DNA from: Clostridia bacterium
Lineage (GTDB): Bacteria; Bacillota; Clostridia; Christensenellales; Borkfalkiaceae
Assembly: GCA_017421905.1 (NCBI GenBank)
Contig: JAFOHH010000233.1
Span: forward strand, 1 to 9,544
Direction: 5' to 3'
DNA: 9,544 nt
The notes under the pieces: generated by a model
What the model was told of the DNA's origin: nothing
Database searches by the model: none
The model's input: the letters and a program-made list of their open reading frames with translations, nothing else
Shown: piece by piece, positions 5,014-9,544 of the stretch
Numbering within the stretch: position 1 is the stretch's first letter
How the letters are laid out: every line of letters begins with the position of its first letter
Position numbers and translations under genes: made by a program

Positions 5014-5049
5014 TTTCGCCCTGCGCGAAAGAGTAGCGGCAACCGCCGC
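5014..5049 (+). other. Two hairpins in the dapA-dapB gap
   Basis: TTTCGC (5014-5019) pairs with GCGAAA (5025-5030), and GCGGC (5036-5040) with GCCGC (5045-5049). The second stem ends one base before the dapB Shine-Dalgarno AAGGAG (5051-5056). No T tract follows, so the genes should stay in one transcript. The stems may affect dapB translation or mRNA stability. Confidence 0.5.
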
Positions 5050-5062
5050 AAAGGAGCATCGT

Positions 5063-5812
5063 ATGAATATCGTTCTTTCGGGAATTAACGGATTTATGGG
5101 AAAGGAAGTGATGACCGCCGCAGAAAAAACGGGCGCAGCCATCACGATAGGTATCGACGTAAAGCCCGACCCCACTTGCCCCGTTCCCACGGCGAAAACC
5201 TTTTTAGAGGCAGACGCTTATCTTTCCACCCGCCTTGCAGGCTGCGTTATCGATTTTTCCCACCACGCGGCAACGGTAGACTTGGTAGATTTCGCCAAGC
5301 GCAATCGCCTCCCCCTCGTTATCGCAACCACGGGGCAAACGGAAGAGGAGCGCGCGTATATCGAGGCGGCGGCAAAGGAAATTCCCGTATTTTTTGCGGC
5401 GAATTACGCACTTGGCGTTGCCCTGCTTGCCGAGCTTGCTAAAAAAACGGCGGCGGCATTTCCTAATTCGGAAATTGAAATTGTAGAAAAACATCATAGC
5501 CGTAAAATAGACGCACCCAGCGGCACCGCTCTAATGCTGGCAAACGCAATAAAGAGCGTGCGCCCCGAATGCGTAGAGCATTGCGGCAGATCGGGCATTT
5601 GTAAGCGTACCCCGAGCGAAATCGGCATCCATTCTCTCCGCATGGGCAACATTGTGGGAGAGCACGAGGTCATTGTACACGCAGGCTCGCAATCCATCAC
5701 CTTAAAGCACGAAGCGTATAGCCGCGCGCTGTTTGCAGAGGGCGCACTTGCCGCTGCAAAATGGCTCATCGGCAAACCCGCAGGACTATATACCATGTCC
5801 GATTTAATTTAA
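5063..5812 (+). CDS. dapB: 4-hydroxy-tetrahydrodipicolinate reductase
   Basis: DapB reduces the DapA product with NAD(P)H to tetrahydrodipicolinate in the cytoplasm. The 249-residue length suits Bacillota members (about 250-270). The N-terminal Rossmann fold has the nucleotide motif GINGFMG at residues 7-13. The catalytic and substrate-binding segment is VEKHHSRKIDAPSGTA: H144 and K148 correspond to the catalytic His and Lys of E. coli DapB (H159, K163). Further family motifs are ATTGQTEEE near residue 88 and the C-terminal RALFAEGALAAAKWL. The start is set by AAGGAG 6 bases upstream. It lies 89 bases after dapA and 19 bases before ddh in the same direction. No internal promoter or terminator is evident, so it is inferred to be under the lysine riboswitch. 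Confidence 0.97.
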   Translation: MNIVLSGINGFMGKEVMTAAEKTGAAITIGIDVKPDPTCPVPTAKTFLEADAYLSTRLAGCVIDFSHHAATVDLVDFAKRNRLPLVIATTGQTEEERAYIEAAAKEIPVFFAANYALGVALLAELAKKTAAAFPNSEIEIVEKHHSRKIDAPSGTALMLANAIKSVRPECVEHCGRSGICKRTPSEIGIHSLRMGNIVGEHEVIVHAGSQSITLKHEAYSRALFAEGALAAAKWLIGKPAGLYTMSDLI

Positions 5813-5831
5813 CTGTTAAGGAACGAACATT

Positions 5832-6806
5832 ATGAAAATTGCAATTTACGGATACGGCAATTTGGGAAAAGGCGTAGAATGCGCCGCCATGCACGACGAT
5901 TCCGTTACCATAACGGGCGTTTTTACCCGCCGTGCGCCCGAAACCGTTACCACCTGCGGTGCGCCCGTATACCGCGCGGACGAAATTGACCGCTTTCAAA
6001 AAGAAATAGACGTAGTAATTATTTGCGGCGGCAGCGCAACCGATCTCCCCCAAATGACCCCTGCGCTTGCTTCTCGCTTTTCCGTTGTAGACAGCTTTGA
6101 TACCCACGCTAAAATTCCCGAGCATTTTGCAGCGGTAAACGCTGCGGCAAAGGCGGCAAATACCACCGCGCTGATTTCCGCAGGCTGGGACCCCGGCATG
6201 TTTTCCGTGCTGCGCGTGCTATCGGGCGCAATTTTACCCCAAGGCACCGACTATACCTTTTGGGGAAGGGGCGTAAGCCAAGGCCACTCCGACGCGATTC
6301 GCCGCATAGAAGGCGTTTTAGATGCAAGACAGTACACCGTCCCCGTAGAAAACGCACTTACGGCAGTACGTATGGGCGAAAATCCCACGCTTACCGCACG
6401 CCAAAAGCATAAAAGAGAGTGCTACGTCGTAGCGAAAGAGGGTGCGGATAAAGCTGAAATCGAACGTCAAATCGTTACCATGCCCCACTATTTTGCCGAT
6501 TACGATACCACCGTTACCTTTATTTCCGCCGAAGAATTGAAACAAAACCACGGCGGTATGCCCCACGGCGGCTCGGTTATCCGCACGGGCAATACGGGAA
6601 CAAGCGGCGAGCATGCACACGTAATTGAATATTCGTTAAAGCTCGATTCCAACCCCGAATTTACCGCAAGCGTACTGCTTGCCTACGCCCACGCCGTTTG
6701 CAAAATGAACGCGCGCGGCGATTACGGCGCAAAAACCGTACTGCACGTTTCCCCCGCAGACCTTTCTCCCCTTTCCGAAGAAGAGCTGCTGGCGCACTAC
6801 CTATAA
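5832..6806 (+). CDS. ddh: meso-Diaminopimelate D-dehydrogenase
   Basis: Ddh reductively aminates tetrahydrodipicolinate with ammonia and NADPH to meso-diaminopimelate in one step, bypassing the succinylated or acetylated intermediates of other pathways. The 324-residue length matches the family (about 320-330). Motifs in order: the NADPH site YGYGNLGKG at residues 6-14, VDSFDTHAKIP at 86-96, SAGWDPGMFS at 116-125, and TFWGRGVSQGHSDAIRRI at 142-159, the last being highly characteristic. The substrate-side HGGSVIRTGNTG segment is also intact. The start is supported by AAGGAA 8 bases upstream. Its place between dapB and lysA means this operon encodes the whole path from aspartate semialdehyde to lysine, and the product also feeds peptidoglycan. 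No dapD, dapL or dapF gene is present in the window. Confidence 0.97.
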   Translation: MKIAIYGYGNLGKGVECAAMHDDSVTITGVFTRRAPETVTTCGAPVYRADEIDRFQKEIDVVIICGGSATDLPQMTPALASRFSVVDSFDTHAKIPEHFAAVNAAAKAANTTALISAGWDPGMFSVLRVLSGAILPQGTDYTFWGRGVSQGHSDAIRRIEGVLDARQYTVPVENALTAVRMGENPTLTARQKHKRECYVVAKEGADKAEIERQIVTMPHYFADYDTTVTFISAEELKQNHGGMPHGGSVIRTGNTGTSGEHAHVIEYSLKLDSNPEFTASVLLAYAHAVCKMNARGDYGAKTVLHVSPADLSPLSEEELLAHYL

Positions 6807-6937
6807 TTTAACCATCGTAGCGCGCTTTTTTGAAAGAAAAGGCGCGCGCCTGCTTTTCCGCCCTGCCGCGGAAATAAAAAATACAAGCGGAAAAAGCCCC
6901 GCTAAAAACCATAACGCCCAAGGCGCATAGGTGACGT
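6807..6937 (+). other. ddh-lysA intergenic region with competing stem-loops
   Basis: This is the longest gap in the operon (131 bases). GCGCGCTTTTT (6820-6830) pairs with AAAAGGCGCGC (6837-6847), with one G-U pair. TTTCCGC (6855-6861) can pair with GCGGAAA (6868-6874), or TTTTCCGC (6854-6861) with GCGGAAAA (6887-6894). No T tract follows any of them, so they are not ordinary terminators. No convincing promoter is visible. Confidence 0.55.
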
Positions 6938-8245
6938 ATGAACAAAGATTTTATTGCAGAAAACTTAACCGCTGAAAACGACGCACTCGTGTTTGGCGGC
7001 GCAAACGTATCCGCGCTTGCCCAAAAATACGGCACGCCCTTATATTTGATGGACGAAGATCGCATCCGCGCACGCTGCAAAGAGTATCTTACCGCCCTGC
7101 AAGCGGAATTTGGAAAAAGCTGTAAGATTTTGTATGCCTCCAAAGCTTGTTCTTTTAAGCAAATTTACCGCATTATAAAGGAAGAAGGCTTGGGCGCAGA
7201 CGTCGTTTCCTGCGGGGAAATTTATACCTGCAAGGCGGCGGGCTTTGATCTTGGCAACGCCTTTTTCCACTCTAACAACAAAACGGACGAGGATATCGCC
7301 TACGCAATAGAGGCAGGAATTGGCTATTTCGTTATTGACGGCGAAGAGGAGCTACTTGCCATTAGCCGCATTGCCAAAGAAAAGGGGGTCACCCAAAAGG
7401 TTCTCCTCCGCATTACGCCGGGCATCGATCCCCACACCTACGCCGCAGTTGCTACGGGCAAGGTAGATTCTAAATTCGGTTGCCCCATAGAAACGGGTAA
7501 GGCAGAAGCTGTGATAAAGCTTGCCCTTTCCACCCCAAGCGTTACCCTGGTAGGCTTGCATTGCCACGTTGGCTCGCAAGTGTTCGAGCCCGACGTATAT
7601 TTGCAAACGGTGCAAATTATGACGGCGTTTATGGCGCAAATGTACCAAAAATACGCATACGTTACCGAGATTTTAGACCTTGGCGGCGGTTTTGGCGTAC
7701 GCTATACGGCTAGCGATCCCGCTCTAAAAATTGCCGAAAACGTACGCATTGTAGCGCGCGCCGTTAAGGAAGAATGCGCCGCTCTTGGTCTTTCCCTCCC
7801 CACCCTTTGTTTAGAACCGGGCAGAAGCATCGTTGCCGATAGCGGCATTACCGTATATACCGTGGGCGCAGTAAAGAAAATTGAAGGCTATAAAAACTAC
7901 GTTTCGGTAGACGGCGGTATGACGGACAATCCCCGTTTTGCGCTGTACGGCTCTTCTTATACCGTTCTGCCCGTAAATAATTTATCCGCGCCGCGCGATA
8001 TGGTTTGCTCGGTTGTGGGCAGATGCTGCGAAAGCGGCGATATTTTGCAGGAAAACGTACCCCTCCCTGCCGACGTGAAACGCGGCGATAAAATTTGCGT
8101 GCTGACGACGGGTGCGTATAACTATTCTATGGCATCCAACTACAACCGCTTGCCCCGCCCACCCGTGGTTATGGTAAAAGGCGGCACGGACTACCCTGCC
8201 GTAAAACGGGAAACCCTGCAAGACCTTGCAAAAAACGATTTGTAA
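6938..8245 (+). CDS. lysA: Diaminopimelate decarboxylase
   Basis: LysA is a PLP enzyme that decarboxylates meso-diaminopimelate to L-lysine, the last pathway step. The 435-residue protein has the fold-type III alanine racemase-like barrel with K69 in LYASKA as the PLP Schiff-base lysine, then GLHCHVGSQ (H208, H210), the phosphate-binding GGGFG (249-253), EPGRSIV (293-299), and the C-terminal domain with VGRCCESGDIL (C364, E365) and GAYNYSMASNYN. All expected active-site parts are intact and the length is normal. The ATG at 6938 has AGGTGA (6929-6934) only 3 bases upstream, which is close, while AAGGCG (6920-6925) is 12 bases away, so translation may be modest. The protein start fits the family. 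It follows ddh after a 131-base gap and is followed 17 bases later by a lipoprotein gene. Confidence 0.97.
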   Translation: MNKDFIAENLTAENDALVFGGANVSALAQKYGTPLYLMDEDRIRARCKEYLTALQAEFGKSCKILYASKACSFKQIYRIIKEEGLGADVVSCGEIYTCKAAGFDLGNAFFHSNNKTDEDIAYAIEAGIGYFVIDGEEELLAISRIAKEKGVTQKVLLRITPGIDPHTYAAVATGKVDSKFGCPIETGKAEAVIKLALSTPSVTLVGLHCHVGSQVFEPDVYLQTVQIMTAFMAQMYQKYAYVTEILDLGGGFGVRYTASDPALKIAENVRIVARAVKEECAALGLSLPTLCLEPGRSIVADSGITVYTVGAVKKIEGYKNYVSVDGGMTDNPRFALYGSSYTVLPVNNLSAPRDMVCSVVGRCCESGDILQENVPLPADVKRGDKICVLTTGAYNYSMASNYNRLPRPPVVMVKGGTDYPAVKRETLQDLAKNDL

Positions 8246-8262
8246 TTTTTGGGTGAAGAGTT

Positions 8263-9544
8263 ATGAAAAAAATACTTGCCGCGCTGTTTTGTATTTCCTT
8301 GCTTGCGCTAGCGTGCAACCTGTCCGCTTGCTATACGGGCGCTATTTCCGTTTCGCAAGGGTTAGAATACACCTTGAACGAAGATGGCAAGTCTTATTCC
8401 GTGAGCGACGTCGGCACGTGCACGGATACGAAAATTGTAATTCCCACCACGCATAATGGAAAGCCTGTAACGGCGATTGGAGACGGTGCGTTTTCTGGAT
8501 GTCAAAAACTAAAAAACATATTCATTCCCACCAGTATTGTTTCCATAGGAGAGGGGGCGTTTGGCGATTGCGCTGGCTTAACGACAATAGGGCTTCCGAA
8601 AAAGCTAACCTCTATTGGAGACTTTGCGTTTATAAACTGTGTAAATCTAACGAAAATAGAGATTCCGAAAAGTTTAACTACCATCGGAAAGTGTGCTTTT
8701 TACGGATGTTTTAAACTAATCGATATCAAAATTCCCAGCAACGTGAAAGCTATTAGCGACGTAGCGTTTGCGGAATGTTCCAGCTTAACGCAAGTGGAAA
8801 TTTCAAACGGGTTAACTGCAATTGGCGATAGCGCGTTTTATCAATGCAAAAACCTAATAAATTTGGAAATTCCAAACAGCGTAACCTCGATTGGAAAACT
8901 TGCGTTTTCCGATTGCCAAAACCTAACCGACATAACCTTAGGGAGCGGCGTTGCCATAATCGGCAATTATGCGTTTTTCGGCTGCAACAGACTAACGGGC
9001 ATTACCTTTCCCGATAGCGTTACCACGATCGGCGAATATGCATTTGATCACTGCTCCGGACTTGCGAGCATTACCATAGGCAATGGCGTTACTTCTATCG
9101 GCAACTACGCCTTTCGTTCTTGCCCCGTTTTAACAAGCGTTACCATTCCCGACAGCGTAATTTCTATCGGTAAATGGGCGTTTTTCGATTGCCCCGCCCT
9201 AACGAGCGTTACCTTGGGGAATAACGTTTCCTCTATCGGCGAGTATGCGTTTGCCGACAACATCAGCCTAACGAGCGTTGCGATCCCCGATAGTGTTTCT
9301 TCTATCGATAAGTTTGCGTTCTCTAATTGCACCAGCCTAACGAGCGTTACCATTGGGGGCGGCCTTACTTCTATCGGCAATCATGCATTCTATGATTGTT
9401 ATAGACTAACAAGCATTGTTATACCCGATAGCGTTACTTCTATCGGCAATAAGGCGTTCTATAATTGTTCCAGCCTAAGGAGCGTTACCATTGGGGGCGG
9501 CCTTACTTCTATCGGTGATTATGTGTTCGGTGGTTGCAACAGAC
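8263..9544 (+). CDS. BspA-like leucine-rich repeat lipoprotein, 3' end outside the window
   Basis: At least 427 residues are encoded, open to the window end with no stop. The start MKKILAALFCISLLALAC is a signal peptide. The lipobox LSAC places the lipid-bearing cysteine at C23, so export and membrane anchoring on the outer face of the cell are expected. After a short domain (residues 24-57) come 23-residue repeats of the type LTSVTIPDSVTSIGNYAFxxC, the Treponema pallidum or BspA-type leucine-rich repeat (LRR_5). Cysteines recur every 23 residues from C80 to C425, except that N333 replaces one. Such proteins often mediate adhesion or ligand binding at the surface; the ligand here is unknown. 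GGTGA lies 6 bases before the ATG, and the gene begins 17 bases after lysA without a terminator or clear promoter between. It is therefore probably cotranscribed with the lysine genes. Any C-terminal domain is not visible. Confidence 0.92.
   Translation, partial: MKKILAALFCISLLALACNLSACYTGAISVSQGLEYTLNEDGKSYSVSDVGTCTDTKIVIPTTHNGKPVTAIGDGAFSGCQKLKNIFIPTSIVSIGEGAFGDCAGLTTIGLPKKLTSIGDFAFINCVNLTKIEIPKSLTTIGKCAFYGCFKLIDIKIPSNVKAISDVAFAECSSLTQVEISNGLTAIGDSAFYQCKNLINLEIPNSVTSIGKLAFSDCQNLTDITLGSGVAIIGNYAFFGCNRLTGITFPDSVTTIGEYAFDHCSGLASITIGNGVTSIGNYAFRSCPVLTSVTIPDSVISIGKWAFFDCPALTSVTLGNNVSSIGEYAFADNISLTSVAIPDSVSSIDKFAFSNCTSLTSVTIGGGLTSIGNHAFYDCYRLTSIVIPDSVTSIGNKAFYNCSSLRSVTIGGGLTSIGDYVFGGCNR
8434..9544 (+). 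repeat. 69-bp coding repeats of the LRR protein, sixteen or more units
   Basis: The period is 69 bases (23 codons). Early units are divergent and late units are much more alike at DNA level. From about residue 222 on, units with an IGxGV or IGGGL core alternate with units with a PDSV core, making a 138-bp higher unit. A 35-base stretch at 9343-9377 recurs identically at 9481-9515, exactly 138 bases later. Confidence 0.93.

Noticed and set aside
6820..6874. Stem-loops after ddh as a terminator
   Set aside because: None is followed by a T tract on the plus strand, and on the minus strand there is no T tract or gene needing one.
8226..8714. Other plus-strand frames at the beginning of the lipoprotein gene
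   Set aside because: They overlap the lipoprotein frame, which has a signal peptide, lipobox and repeats, and they show no family features.
9105..9380. Minus-strand open frame opposite the LRR repeats
   Set aside because: It is an antisense shadow of the repeat; its own repeats reflect the 69-bp unit, and no start signals were seen.
8434..9544. The regular 69-bp repeats as a possible CRISPR array or non-coding satellite
   Set aside because: The period is a multiple of three, the frame is open throughout, and the repeats translate into a classic leucine-rich repeat with no unique spacers.

Overview
The window looks like chromosomal DNA of a Clostridia-type Bacillota, probably an uncultured gut-associated lineage. 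This is an inference. It rests on strong Shine-Dalgarno sites, sigma-A promoters of the TTGACA-17-TATAAT type, intrinsic terminators, a preQ1-I riboswitch on a QueT transporter, a lysine riboswitch on the lysine genes, the dehydrogenase (Ddh) route to meso-diaminopimelate, and a BspA-like leucine-rich-repeat lipoprotein. There are no tRNA or rRNA genes, CRISPR arrays or recognisable transposons. Most of the window is ordinary core metabolism. The points of interest are regulatory RNAs, small duplications beside terminators, a damaged or chimeric lysS at the left edge, and a repeat protein at the end of the lysine operon.

Left part (1-2060). greA and the start of lysS lie on the minus strand behind a full-consensus promoter. 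The lysS frame matches LysS only up to the end of its anticodon-binding OB domain. It then continues into unrelated sequence and stops, and the last ~190 bases of the window edge do not look like lysS in any frame. Divergent from greA, a second strong promoter drives an 86-residue protein of unknown function. A 50-bp-period duplication and a terminator follow, then a small DUF378-type membrane protein with its own terminator.

Middle (2060-3700). A promoter leads directly into a compact preQ1-I riboswitch whose pseudoknot covers the ribosome binding site of queT, the substrate-binding subunit of a queuosine-precursor ECF transporter. queT and a convergent HAD-family phosphatase share a bidirectional terminator. 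The phosphatase has its own promoter on the minus strand.

Right part (3700-9544). A promoter, a lysine riboswitch and a terminator precede dapA-dapB-ddh-lysA. These enzymes convert aspartate semialdehyde plus pyruvate to lysine, with Ddh replacing the succinylase/acetylase branch in one step. Lysine binding should favour the terminator, so the operon would be shut off by its end product. Seventeen bases after lysA, and probably in the same transcript, begins a lipoprotein with at least sixteen 23-residue leucine-rich repeats that runs off the window end. In its later part the repeats alternate between two types, giving a 138-bp higher-order period.
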